From positions 1 to 52,061 of the forward strand of contig NZ_CAJYES010000019.1 of the NCBI RefSeq assembly GCF_913773995.1: a stretch of 52,061 nt of DNA. Reading direction: 5' to 3'. The notes under the pieces are model-generated. The model saw only the letters and a program-made list of their open reading frames with translations, was not told the origin of the DNA and made no database searches. Positions within the stretch are counted from its first letter, which is position 1; every line of letters begins with the position of its first letter. Position numbers and translations under genes: made by a program. Origin of the DNA: an uncultured Pseudacidovorax sp. (GTDB lineage Bacteria; Pseudomonadota; Gammaproteobacteria; Burkholderiales; Burkholderiaceae_C). This document shows positions 24,437 through 33,184 of the stretch, in pieces.

Positions 24437-26085
24437 CGGGCACTGCGCACAGCGGGAGCGGCCTCGGCCACGAACTGCAGGCCGACCTGGTGGTCGTGGG
24501 CGGCGGGCTGGGCGGCATCGCCGCCACGCTGGCTGCGCTGAGCCAGGGCTTGCGCGTGGTGCTGGTCGAGGAGCTCGACTGGCTCGGCGGCCAGCTGACC
24601 GCACAGGGTGTGCCCTTCGACGAACATCCGTGGATCGAGCATGTCAGCGCCTCGCTCAGCTATGCCCAGCTGCGCCAGGGCATCCGGAATTACTACCGCG
24701 ATCACCTGCCGCTCACACCCGAGGCGCGGCTGCAGTTGCGCCTCAACCCCGGGCAGGGTAACGTCAGCACGCTGTGCCATGAGCCCTGGGTGGCGGTGAA
24801 GGTGATCGATGCGCTGTTGGCCCCCCACGAGGCGGCGGGCCGCCTTGTCGTGCTGCGCGAACACCGCATCGACGCCGCCGAGGTGGACGGCGACACCGTT
24901 CGGGCACTGCACGCCTTCGACCTGCGCGAAGGACGCCCTCGCATGCTGCAGGGTGCGCTGTTCATCGACGCCACGGAAATCGGCGACGTGCTGCCCCTGG
25001 CCGGCGTCGAGCATGTGTTCGGCGCCGAGGCCCGTGCGCAGACCGGCGAGCTCCATGCGCTGGACGAGGCCGATCCCCTCGACCAGCAGGCCATCACCTG
25101 GTGCCTGGCGGCCGACCTGCGGCCGGGCGAGGACCACACGATCGAGCGTCCGCAGGACTACGACCGGCTGCGCACGCTGCAGTTGCCCTGCTGGCCCGGC
25201 CCGCAGCTGAGCTGGACATTGAGCGACTTCGTGACGCACCAACCGCGCGTCCGGCCGCTGTTCGTGGGCCCGACGGATGAGGAAGGGCTCTACGACCTGT
25301 GGCATGCGCGGCGCATCGCCTGGCGCGGGCATTTCGAGCCGGGCGCCTACGCCAGCGACATCACGCTGGCCAACTGGCCACAGATGGATTACTGGGAGCA
25401 GCCCGTGGTCGGCGTGGATGCCGCGGCGCAGCAGCGAGCCCTGCACGGCGCGCGCGAGCTCAGCCTGGCCTTCTTCTACTGGATGCAGACCGAGGCACCC
25501 CGCCACGATGGCGGAGAAGGCTATCCGGAGCTGCGCCTGCGCGGTGACGTGCTCGGCACGAGCGACGGCCTGGCGAAGCAGGCCTACTACCGGGAAGGCC
25601 GCCGCATCGTGGCCGAGTTAACCGTTCTGGAGCAGCACATCGGCGTCCAGGCCCGGCCCGGGCGTGACAGCGCCGAGCATTTCGAGGACAGCGTGGGTCT
25701 GGGCGGCTACCGCATCGACCTGCACCCCAGCACGCGTGGGCGCAACACGGTGGACATCGACGCCTATCCCTTCCAGATTCCCTTGGGCGCGCTGCTGCCG
25801 GTGCGGGTGGGCAACCTGCTGCCGGCCTGCAAGAACATCGGCACGACCCGCGTGACCAACGGCGCCTACCGGGAACATCAGACCGAATGGAGCATCGGCG
25901 AAGCGGCAGGATCGCTGGCGGCCTTCGCGCTGTTGCGCCGAACCTCGCCGCGCGCCGTTCGCCGCACGCCGGCACTGCTGGCGGACTTCCAGCGTCTGTT
26001 GCAGGGCCAGGGCGTGATGCTGGCCTGGCCGCGCTTCGGCGCGCTGACCCCCAAGTTGCGAACGGGCTACCAGGCTGCGCCGTAG
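24433..26085 (+). CDS. FAD-dependent oxidoreductase
   Basis: A 550-residue flavoenzyme with an N-terminal dinucleotide fold V-V-V-G-G-G-L-G-G-I-A-A-T-L and L-V-E-E-L-D-W-L-G-G-Q at about 33-52. The pattern matches the FAD_oxidored (PF12831-type) family, whose members have varied and mostly unknown substrates. C-terminal P-A-C-K-N-I-G-T-T-R-V-T-N-G-A-Y-R is typical. No signal peptide, so cytoplasmic. It shares the operon of a Bug receptor under a divergent LysR gene; the substrate cannot be inferred. Confidence 0.88.
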   Translation: MTGTAHSGSGLGHELQADLVVVGGGLGGIAATLAALSQGLRVVLVEELDWLGGQLTAQGVPFDEHPWIEHVSASLSYAQLRQGIRNYYRDHLPLTPEARLQLRLNPGQGNVSTLCHEPWVAVKVIDALLAPHEAAGRLVVLREHRIDAAEVDGDTVRALHAFDLREGRPRMLQGALFIDATEIGDVLPLAGVEHVFGAEARAQTGELHALDEADPLDQQAITWCLAADLRPGEDHTIERPQDYDRLRTLQLPCWPGPQLSWTLSDFVTHQPRVRPLFVGPTDEEGLYDLWHARRIAWRGHFEPGAYASDITLANWPQMDYWEQPVVGVDAAAQQRALHGARELSLAFFYWMQTEAPRHDGGEGYPELRLRGDVLGTSDGLAKQAYYREGRRIVAELTVLEQHIGVQARPGRDSAEHFEDSVGLGGYRIDLHPSTRGRNTVDIDAYPFQIPLGALLPVRVGNLLPACKNIGTTRVTNGAYREHQTEWSIGEAAGSLAAFALLRRTSPRAVRRTPALLADFQRLLQGQGVMLAWPRFGALTPKLRTGYQAAP

Positions 26086-26271
26086 CCCGCGACCGCAATG
26101 CGCGGCCGAGGCGGGAGCCTCCGGAAAGTCACGCGCGCTGAAAGTCTCGTTGGGTCTCGAACTGCGTCGACGGATGCGCCGCCAGCGCACGCTGACCTCG
26201 TGTGGCCGCAGGCACCCGACATCCGCCCCGTCCAGAGCAGTGAAACGAAATGCGTGAGGAAGACATGGCGC

Positions 26272-27171
26272 CTAGCCATGCGCCAACGCCAGTGAGACGA
26301 CGCACTCCCGAAATCGTCTTGCGGCGGATGTCTCCTTCTCTGCGCGCCAGGCGAGCGCGATGCCGATCTCCACGTCCGCCCCTGGCCCATGCAAGCGCCG
26401 GAACGCCACGGCGCGATTGGCATGACGCGTGGCCACCGAAGGCACCAGCGCGACGCCGAGGCCGCTTTCGACCAGGCTCACCACCGTCTGCACCTGCACA
26501 GCCTCCTGCTGGACCCGCGGCATGAAGCCGGCCCGCTGGCAGGCCTGCAATGCCATGGCATGCAGCCCCGGCACCGCGCTGGCCGAATACAGGACGAAGG
26601 CCTCGTCCTGCAGCGCCGAAAGCGTGAGCCGCGTGCGTCGGGCCAGCGGATGCTGCACGGGCAGCGCGGCCACGAAGCGGTCACGCTCCACCGGCTGGAT
26701 GCGCGCCTTCGTCGCCCGTGCCACCGGAAAGCGCAGCAGGCCTGCATCCACATGGCCCTGCTCCACGTCGTCGAGCAACTGCCGCGTGGTGGATTCGGCC
26801 AACACCAGGTGCACGTCCGGATAGCGGCTGCGGAACACCGGCATCAGTTGCGGCATGAGCGCATAGGTGGCCGAGCCGACGAAGCCGATGCGCAGATCGC
26901 CGGCCTCACCGCGCGCGGCGGCCGCAGCGACACGTCCGAACTGCTCGGCATGAAAGAGCGCGCGCTGCGCGTCCTCCAGCGCCGCCTGACCGGCGGCGGT
27001 GAGCGAGGTGCCCCGTCGGGTGCGCTCGAACAGCTGCACGCCCAGCTGCTCCTCCAGCCGCCGGATCGACGCCGACAGCGGCGGCTGCGACATGTGCAGC
27101 TGCTCGGCCGCGCGGCGGTAGTTGAGGGTGCTGGCCAGCGCCACGAACTGGCGCAGCTGTCGGGGGTCCAT
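26272..27171 (-). CDS. LysR-family transcriptional regulator
   Basis: A 299-residue LysR regulator (M-D-P-R-Q-L-R-Q-F-V-A-L-A; helix-turn-helix L-N-Y-R-R-A-A-E-Q-L-H-M-S-Q-P-P-L-S). The effector domain has L-R-I-G-F-V-G-S-A-T-Y near residue 92, the style of BenM/CatM-type LysR proteins that sense carboxylic acids. It diverges from the CoA-transferase operon with 91 bp between starts, so it likely controls it. Confidence 0.92.
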   Translation of the reverse strand: MDPRQLRQFVALASTLNYRRAAEQLHMSQPPLSASIRRLEEQLGVQLFERTRRGTSLTAAGQAALEDAQRALFHAEQFGRVAAAAARGEAGDLRIGFVGSATYALMPQLMPVFRSRYPDVHLVLAESTTRQLLDDVEQGHVDAGLLRFPVARATKARIQPVERDRFVAALPVQHPLARRTRLTLSALQDEAFVLYSASAVPGLHAMALQACQRAGFMPRVQQEAVQVQTVVSLVESGLGVALVPSVATRHANRAVAFRRLHGPGADVEIGIALAWRAEKETSAARRFRECVVSLALAHG

Positions 27172-27190
27172 TGATACCTCACTGCTATCA
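27172..27190. promoter_or_regulatory. Candidate LysR operator in the CoA-transferase control region
   Basis: TGATA-N9-TATCA, a symmetric 19-bp site directly upstream of the LysR start codon. Size and T/A ends suit the LysR T-N11-A box. An AT-rich stretch (27190-27214) follows and may hold the operon promoter. Confidence 0.5.
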
Positions 27191-27262
27191 CAGGGCTGGA
27201 ATCAGATATTAGACAGCGCCAGCCCTGAGCCGAAGAATCCGCCTCACGACAACGACGGAGAC

Positions 27263-28507
27263 ATGGCGATGACGCCTTTGCAGGGCCTGCGCGTGCTGGA
27301 CCTGTCCACCGTGATCTTCGGACCGTTGGCCAGCCAGGTGCTGGCCGACTATGGCGCCGAGGTGATCAAGGTGGAAGGCCCCGAGGGCGACTCGACCCGA
27401 CACACCGGACCCGGTGTGGAGCCCGGCATGGCCGCCATGTTCCTGGGTGCCAACCGCAGCAAGAAGAGCGTGGTGCTCGATCTGAAGCGGCCCGAGGCCC
27501 GCGATGCGCTGCAGGCGCTGGTGGCCACGGCCGACGTGTTCATGCACAGCATGCGGCCGCAGAAGCTCGCCGCCCTGGGCATCGCACCGGATGAACTGCG
27601 CGCCCGCCATCCACGCCTGGTCTACGCGAGCCTGCTGGGCTTCCTGCCGGGCCCGTATGCGGGCCGACCGGCCTATGACGATGTGATCCAGGGCATGTCG
27701 GGCCTGGCCGACCTGATGTCCCGGCAGGGCGGCGAAATGCGTTACCTGCCCACCATCGCTGCCGACAAGACCTGCGCGCACGTCGCCGCTCATGCCATCC
27801 TGGCTGCGCTGATGCAGCGCGAGCGCACGGGCCAAGGCGCCTTCGTGGAGATCCCCATGTTCGAGTCCATGGTGGGCTTCAACCTGGTGGAGCATCTGTA
27901 CGGTCAGCACTTCGAGCCGCCGCGCGGACCGGCCGGCTACCCACGGGTGCTGGCGCCTTGGCGGCGGCCTTGCCCGACGGCAGACGGCTTCGTGGCCATG
28001 ATGCCCTACACCGACCTGCACTGGCAGCGCTTCTTCGCGGAGGTGGGGGCGCCGCAACTGGCCGGCGACCCGCGCTTCGCCGACATCGCGGCGCGCACCG
28101 CGAACATCGCCCAGCTGCTGGAGCTGGCCTGCGGGTTCACCCCGCGGCACGACACCGCGCACTGGCTCGAGGTGTGCGAGCGCCTGGAGATTCCCGCCGC
28201 GCCGATCGGACGCCTCGACACGCTGCCGGACGATCCGCACCTGGCCCAGACGGGCTTCTTCGAGCAGCTGGAGGACGAGGCCATGGGCACGGTGCGCTTC
28301 CCCGGCGTGCCGGTGCGCTTCGACGGCCAGAGGCCCGGCATTGCCATGCCGCCGCGCCTGGGCGCCCATACCCGCGCGCTGCTGGCGGAGGCGGGATGCA
28401 GCCCTGCGCAGATCGACGCAGTCATGGCATTGATGCCGCGCACCCCTGAGCCGCTCACCCCGACCTCTGGCCCAGCCTCCGTCAGACCCGCCTCCACCAC
28501 GCCATGA
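27263..28507 (+). CDS. Family III (CaiB/BaiF-type) CoA-transferase
   Basis: A 414-residue enzyme that moves CoA from one acid to another (or racemises acyl-CoA in relatives). Landmarks are the N-terminal L-Q-G-L-R-V-L-D-L-S, G-A-E-V-I-K-V-E near residue 33, N-R-S-K-K-S-V-V-L-D near 67, and R-P-A-Y-D-D-V-I-Q-G-M-S-G near 138, whose first Asp matches the catalytic Asp that forms the acyl anhydride. It would activate the acid imported by the neighbouring Bug receptor. Ribosome site GGAG just before ATG; another ATG six bases on is possible. Operon with maoC-like by ATGA overlap. Confidence 0.92.
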   Translation: MAMTPLQGLRVLDLSTVIFGPLASQVLADYGAEVIKVEGPEGDSTRHTGPGVEPGMAAMFLGANRSKKSVVLDLKRPEARDALQALVATADVFMHSMRPQKLAALGIAPDELRARHPRLVYASLLGFLPGPYAGRPAYDDVIQGMSGLADLMSRQGGEMRYLPTIAADKTCAHVAAHAILAALMQRERTGQGAFVEIPMFESMVGFNLVEHLYGQHFEPPRGPAGYPRVLAPWRRPCPTADGFVAMMPYTDLHWQRFFAEVGAPQLAGDPRFADIAARTANIAQLLELACGFTPRHDTAHWLEVCERLEIPAAPIGRLDTLPDDPHLAQTGFFEQLEDEAMGTVRFPGVPVRFDGQRPGIAMPPRLGAHTRALLAEAGCSPAQIDAVMALMPRTPEPLTPTSGPASVRPASTTP

Positions 28508-29001
28508 CCGATCTCGCCGCCACCCCAACCGTCACCGGCATCGACCGCAGCCTGCCCCGCCTCGGCCAGGGCTTCGTCTGGCAGGACCTGCAGGTCGGTC
28601 AGCGCATGCGCACCTTCCGGCGCACGATCACCGAAACCGACCTCGTGCAGTTCATCGGTGTCACCGGCATGCTGGAAGCGATCTTCATCGAGGACGGCTA
28701 CGAGGGCGGCGCCATGCCCGGTCGGCCGGTGCCGGGCGCGCTCACCTACACCCTGATCGAGGGCTTCATCCTGCAGACCATGATCCAGGGCACGGGCCTG
28801 GCCATGCTGGAGCTGCACCAGAAGATCCTGGCGCCCGTGCGGGTGGGCGACACCATCGAGGCCGTGATCGAGGTCACGGCCATCCGCCCCACCTCCCGCC
28901 ATGGCCGCGCAGTGGTCACCTCCCGCATCGACGTGCACAACCAGCAGGGCGCGATGGTGATGACCTACACCGCCACGCGGCTGCTGGCCGGTCGCGACTG
29001 A
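28504..29001 (+). CDS. MaoC-like hotdog-fold protein with changed active site
   Basis: A 165-residue single-hotdog protein of the MaoC dehydratase/hydratase superfamily. The stretch F-I-G-V-T-G-M-L-E-A-I-F (residues 50-61) stands where active hydratases have S/T-G-D-x-N-P-x-H, so the catalytic Asp and His are missing. V-P-G-A-L-T-Y near residue 76 fits the hotdog helix. It may be a thioesterase, a CoA-ester-binding accessory protein, or a hydratase with other catalytic residues. Coupled to the CoA-transferase gene. Confidence 0.8.
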   Translation: MTDLAATPTVTGIDRSLPRLGQGFVWQDLQVGQRMRTFRRTITETDLVQFIGVTGMLEAIFIEDGYEGGAMPGRPVPGALTYTLIEGFILQTMIQGTGLAMLELHQKILAPVRVGDTIEAVIEVTAIRPTSRHGRAVVTSRIDVHNQQGAMVMTYTATRLLAGRD

Positions 29002-29056
29002 TCCCGCGCCAGACGCGAAGCCGCCTTCACTTTCGAACAACGACGGAGACACACCC

Positions 29057-30079
29057 ATGCAAGCCCCCCACAACCGCCGCCCGCCCGGCATCGACCGGCG
29101 ACGCACCGCACTGACCCTGGCCGCCGCCGTTGCCGGCGCCCTCACCGGCCTGCCGGTCCAGGCCCAGCCGGCCGCGCCTGTCGGCTACCCCACCAAGGCC
29201 ATCACGATGGTGGTGCCCTTCCCGCCCGGTGGCCCCACCGACCTGATCGCCCGCGTGCTGGCGCAGAAGCTGTCGGAGCAGATGGGCCAGCCGGTGATGG
29301 TGGACAACAAGCCCGGCGCCAACGGCAACATCGGCTCGGCCTATGTGGCCAAGGCCGCACCCGACGGCTACACGGTGCTCTACAACACCTCGTCCGTCGC
29401 GCTCAGCCCGGCGCTCTACAAGAGCATGCCCTACGACGTGCTGCGCGACCTGGCGCCGGTGGCCCTCACGGCGGTGGTGCCGCTGGCGCTGGTGGTCAAC
29501 CCCGGCGTGCCGGCCAACAACGTGCGCGAGTTCGTGGCCTACGCCAAGGCCAACCCCGGCAAACTGTCTTACGGCTCGGCAGGCAACGGCAACGTGACGC
29601 ACCTGGCGGCCTACCAGTTCGTGCGGGCCCAGGGCATCGAGGCCACGCATGTGCCCTACAAGGGGAGCGCGCCGGCCGACGTGGACCTGGCCGGCGGCCA
29701 GATCCAGTTCATGACCGACACGGTGAACTCGGTCATGGCCTTCGTGCGCGACAAGCGCATGAAGCTGCTGGCCGTGACCACCGCCAAGCGCATGTCGCTC
29801 TTCCCGGACGTGCCCACGCTGGACGAGACGGTCATGCCCGGCTTCGAGGCCGGTGCCTGGCAGGGCCTGATGGTGCCCGCCGCGACGCCGCCGGCCGTCG
29901 TGCAACGGCTGAATGCCGAAATCATGAAAGCGCTGCGCAGCCCCGACGTGCGCGAGCGCCTGGCGCAGCAGGGCACCGAGCCGCTGGGCTCCACGCCCGA
30001 GGAATACGGCACCTACATCCGCAAGGAGCTGGCGCGTTGGGCGGGCGTGGTCAAGGCCACCGGCGTCACGCTGGAGTGA
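29057..30079 (+). CDS. Bug/TctC-family substrate-binding protein
   Basis: A 340-residue receptor with an N-terminal R-R-x-A-L-T-L-A-A-A signal ending A-Q-P, then Y-P-T-K-A-I-T-M-V-V-P-F-P-P-G-G, D-N-K-P-G-A-N-G-N-I-G near residue 80, P-Y-K-G-S-A-P-A near 200 and D-V-P-T-L-D-E-T near 250. It sits inside the CoA-ester operon, so the ligand is likely the acid those enzymes degrade. The leader has ACAACGACGGAGACA, identical to that before the CoA-transferase. Confidence 0.93.
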   Translation: MQAPHNRRPPGIDRRRTALTLAAAVAGALTGLPVQAQPAAPVGYPTKAITMVVPFPPGGPTDLIARVLAQKLSEQMGQPVMVDNKPGANGNIGSAYVAKAAPDGYTVLYNTSSVALSPALYKSMPYDVLRDLAPVALTAVVPLALVVNPGVPANNVREFVAYAKANPGKLSYGSAGNGNVTHLAAYQFVRAQGIEATHVPYKGSAPADVDLAGGQIQFMTDTVNSVMAFVRDKRMKLLAVTTAKRMSLFPDVPTLDETVMPGFEAGAWQGLMVPAATPPAVVQRLNAEIMKALRSPDVRERLAQQGTEPLGSTPEEYGTYIRKELARWAGVVKATGVTLE

Positions 30080-30087
30080 GGCACGGC

Positions 30088-31248
30088 ATGAGCCTGCTCG
30101 ATTCGCTCGCACTCACCGCCATCCCGGCCGAGGACGAGGCCCTGCGTGCCGAGGTGCGCGACTTCCTGGCCGAGGCCGTCGCCGGCCTGCCGCCGCATGT
30201 GCGGGCGCGCTCGTGGGGAGGCTACAGCACCGATCTCAGCCGCGCGTTGGGCCATCGCGGCTGGATCGGCATCACCCTGCCGTCCGAATACGGCGGCGGC
30301 GGACGCACGGCCTTCGCCCGCTACGTGCTGGTGGAGGAGTTCCTGGCCTGCGGCGCGCCCGTGGGCTCTCACTGGATCGCCGACCGCCAGAGCGGGCCGC
30401 TGATCCTCAAGTACGGCACCGAGGCACAGAAGCGCTACTACCTGCCGCGCATCTGCCGCGGCGAGGCCTTCTTCTGCATCGGCATGAGCGAGCCCGGCGC
30501 CGGCTCCGACCTGGCCAGCGTGCGCACCCGCGCCGTAACCAGGGAAGGCGGCGGCTTCGTGCTCAACGGCCAGAAGATCTGGACCACCAACGCTCACCAC
30601 TGCCAGTACATGATCGCGCTGGTGCGCACCTCGGGCGAGGCCACCGACCGTCACCAGGGCCTGTCGCAGGTCATCGTGGACCTGAGCCTGCCAGGTGTGA
30701 CCGTGCGGCCCATCACCGACCTGTCGGGCGACCGGCATTTCTGCGAAGTCTTCTTCGACAACGTCCAGCTGCCGGCCGACGCGCTCATCGGTCGCGAGGG
30801 GCAAGGCTGGGAACAGGTGACGGCCGAACTCGCCTTCGAGCGCAGCGGGCCCGAGCGGCTGTTCTCCAGCATCGTGCTCTTCGACGAATGGCTGGCCTGG
30901 GTGCGCACGCCACAAGGCCGCAGCGACGCCGCGCTGCGCCTGGTCGGACGCATCCTCACGGAGCTGGCGCCGCTGCGTGCCATGTCGGTGGCCGTTCAGG
31001 ACCGGCTGGTGCGCGGCCAGAGCCCCATCGTCGAAGCCGCGCTCGTCAAGGAGTTGGGCACGACGCTGGAGCAGTTCATTCCCGCCGCCATCGCCGACGA
31101 CATCTTCAGTCGCGACGCGGTGGACGTGCCCGCCGAGCTGCTGCGCACGCTGCGCTACGTGACCGAGGTGGCGCCTTCGTATTCGCTGCGTGGCGGCACC
31201 CGCGACATCCTGCGCGGCATGATCGCCCGCGGCCTAGGCCTGCGCTGA
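30088..31248 (+). CDS. Acyl-CoA dehydrogenase, larger subunit type
   Basis: A 386-residue flavoprotein: helical N-terminus with L-P-S-E-Y-G-G-G-G-R near residue 67, the M-S-E-P-G-A-G-S-D-L-A-S FAD/substrate loop near 132, W-T-T-N-A-H near 168, F-E-R-S-G-P-E-R near 249 with the Glu expected to be the base in FadE26-type subunits, and the C-terminal L-R-G-G-T-R-D-I-L-R motif. It precedes a shorter, divergent dehydrogenase, a pattern known from heteromeric alpha2beta2 enzymes. Oxidises an acyl-CoA to an enoyl-CoA. Confidence 0.92.
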   Translation: MSLLDSLALTAIPAEDEALRAEVRDFLAEAVAGLPPHVRARSWGGYSTDLSRALGHRGWIGITLPSEYGGGGRTAFARYVLVEEFLACGAPVGSHWIADRQSGPLILKYGTEAQKRYYLPRICRGEAFFCIGMSEPGAGSDLASVRTRAVTREGGGFVLNGQKIWTTNAHHCQYMIALVRTSGEATDRHQGLSQVIVDLSLPGVTVRPITDLSGDRHFCEVFFDNVQLPADALIGREGQGWEQVTAELAFERSGPERLFSSIVLFDEWLAWVRTPQGRSDAALRLVGRILTELAPLRAMSVAVQDRLVRGQSPIVEAALVKELGTTLEQFIPAAIADDIFSRDAVDVPAELLRTLRYVTEVAPSYSLRGGTRDILRGMIARGLGLR

Positions 31249-31259
31249 GGACAAGACAC

Positions 31260-32288
31260 ATGCAAGACGATCTGTTGACCGACGCGGCCGAGGCACTGCT
31301 GCGCGACCGCTGCACCCCCGAGGCCGTCCGCGCCATCGAGGCGGGCGGCGACGTCAGCGCCCTCTGGCAAGCGATCGAGGATGCCGGCTTTGCCGATGCC
31401 CTCGTGCCCGAGGCGCAGGGCGGCGCCGGACTCTCGCTGCCCGAGGTCTTCGGCCTGTGGACGTCGGCCGGAGCGCATGCGCTGCCGCTGCCCCTGGGCA
31501 CCACCATGCTGGCGCGGGCGCTGCTCGCCAGGGCGGGCCATGCGTCGCCCGCCGGTCCCATCGCCCTGGCCGAGGCCTTGCCCGATGGCGAAGGCGGCCT
31601 GCGCTGTGCGAGCGTGGCGCTGGCCCGCGTGGCCGCCCATGTGCTGGTGCAGGCCGCCGACGGCTGGCACCTACTGCCCGTGCGCACCGCCACGCCGAGC
31701 GACGCGGCCTTCGTCCTCGACGCCGGCCTGCACTGGTCGGGCGGCGCACTGTCCGATGCACCGCGGCTGGCCATCGAAGCGCCGACCGGGATCGACGCCC
31801 GCACGCTGCTCGCCATCCAGGCCGCGGCACATCTGGCCGGCAGCCTGATGACCGTGTTCACCCGCACGCTGGCGCATGCCAACGAGCGCCAGCAGTTCGG
31901 CCGGCCGATCGGCAAGTTCCAGGCAATCCAGCATCAGCTGGCAGTGATGAGCGAGCAGGTCTTTGCCGCGCGCATGGCCGCGCAACTGGGCTGCGCCGCA
32001 CAGGGACCCTGGCCCGACCGGCTGCGCGTGGCCGTCGCCAAGGCCCGCTGCAGCCAGGCCGCGCTGGCCGTGGCCGAGGCCGGCCATGCCATCCATGGCG
32101 CCATCGGCTTCACCGCCGAGTTCGACCTGCAACTGCACACCCGCCGACTCCATGCCTGGCGCCAGTGCGGCGGTGCCGAGTCCTACTGGTGGGACGTGGT
32201 CGGGGCCGCGCTGGTCGACGGCCGCGCGCACACCACGCTGGACTGGCTTCGCACGCTCACCGATCCCACCGTGTCCCAACCCGCCTGA
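31260..32288 (+). CDS. Acyl-CoA dehydrogenase, smaller subunit type
   Basis: A 342-residue acyl-CoA dehydrogenase-like protein, only weakly similar to the gene before it. N-E-R-Q-Q-F-G-R-P-I-G-K-F-Q-A-I-Q-H near residue 205 and H-A-I-H-G-A-I-G-F-T-A-E-F near 280 belong to the family, but the substrate-loop E-P-x-G-S-D motif is absent. This matches the partner subunit (FadE27 type) of heteromeric dehydrogenases, which supplies part of the FAD site. It starts 11 bases after the larger subunit. Confidence 0.88.
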   Translation: MQDDLLTDAAEALLRDRCTPEAVRAIEAGGDVSALWQAIEDAGFADALVPEAQGGAGLSLPEVFGLWTSAGAHALPLPLGTTMLARALLARAGHASPAGPIALAEALPDGEGGLRCASVALARVAAHVLVQAADGWHLLPVRTATPSDAAFVLDAGLHWSGGALSDAPRLAIEAPTGIDARTLLAIQAAAHLAGSLMTVFTRTLAHANERQQFGRPIGKFQAIQHQLAVMSEQVFAARMAAQLGCAAQGPWPDRLRVAVAKARCSQAALAVAEAGHAIHGAIGFTAEFDLQLHTRRLHAWRQCGGAESYWWDVVGAALVDGRAHTTLDWLRTLTDPTVSQPA

Positions 32289-32303
32289 AGGCCCGCTGCC
32301 CCA

Positions 32304-33092
32304 ATGTCCTTCCTCACCCACACCCGCGAAGGCGCCATCGTCATCCTGACCATGGACCAGCCCCAGACCCGCAACGCCCTGACCGGCAACACCGCGGTCG
32401 AAGAGTTCGTCCAGGCGTGCGACGCCATCCGCGCCGACACCAGCGTCAAGGCCGTCATCCTGACCGGCGCCGGCCCGGTGTTCAGCTCGGGCGGCAACGT
32501 CAAGGACATGCAGCGCTTCTTCGACGACGCGCTCACGCCCGACCGCATCCGCGAGGAATACCGCCAGGGCATCCAGCGCATTCCGCGTGCGCTCTACCAC
32601 TTGGACGTGCCGGTCATCTGCGCCATCAACGGGCCGGCCATCGGGGCCGGGCTGGATCTGGCCTGCATGTGCGACATCCGCATCGCCAGCGAGACCGCGA
32701 CGTTCGCGGAGAGCTTCGTGCGCGTGGGCATCGTGCCCGGCGACGGCGGCGCCTGGCTGCTGCCGCGCGCCGTGGGCATGGCCAAGGCATCGGAGATGGC
32801 TTTCACGGGCGAAGCCATCGACGCGCGCGAAGCGCTGGCCTGCGGCCTGGTCAGCCGCGTCGTCGCGCCCGAGGCCTTGCTGGACACCGCACGCGCACTG
32901 GCCCAGCGCATTGCCGCCAACCCCGGTGCCGTGATGCGCATGACCAAGCGGCTGCTGCGTGAAGGACAGCAGGCCTCGCTGGAATCCTTGCTGGAGATGT
33001 CGGCCGGCTACCAGGCCATCGCCCACAAGACGGCGGACCACCGGGAGGCGGTGATGGCGTTCGTCGAGAAGCGGGCGGCGCGGTTCGACTGA
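32304..33092 (+). CDS. Crotonase-superfamily (enoyl-CoA hydratase/isomerase) protein
   Basis: A 262-residue crotonase. The oxyanion-hole loops F-S-S-G-G-N-V-K-D (about 60-68) and I-N-G-P-A-I-G-A-G-L-D-L (about 108-119) are intact. By alignment with rat hydratase, the two catalytic glutamates become D118 and F138, so ordinary water addition is doubtful and an isomerase or hydrolase role is possible. Last gene of the CoA-ester operon, 15 bases after the small dehydrogenase subunit. Confidence 0.88.
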   Translation: MSFLTHTREGAIVILTMDQPQTRNALTGNTAVEEFVQACDAIRADTSVKAVILTGAGPVFSSGGNVKDMQRFFDDALTPDRIREEYRQGIQRIPRALYHLDVPVICAINGPAIGAGLDLACMCDIRIASETATFAESFVRVGIVPGDGGAWLLPRAVGMAKASEMAFTGEAIDAREALACGLVSRVVAPEALLDTARALAQRIAANPGAVMRMTKRLLREGQQASLESLLEMSAGYQAIAHKTADHREAVMAFVEKRAARFD

Positions 33093-33145
33093 GAGAGGGA
33101 GGCGCATCGATCCCTGATCGCGCAGCGCTCGTGCGGCCAGGACGA

Positions 33146-33184
33146 GTGCTCGCCCTGCCCTCCGCCTACGCGCGCGGCGCCTGA
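33146..33184 (+). pseudogene. Possible eroded 3' end of a DUF2384-like gene
   Basis: Thirty-nine bases reading V-L-A-L-P-S-A-Y-A-R-G-A-stop match the last 39 bases of the H-NS/DUF2384-like gene (22242-22280; V-L-A-L-L-A-A-Y-A-R-G-A-stop) at 34 positions. Upstream similarity continues only weakly and would need a frameshift. It overlaps the end of the LysR gene on the other strand. It may be a remnant of a duplicated copy, or chance in GC-rich DNA. Confidence 0.3.
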
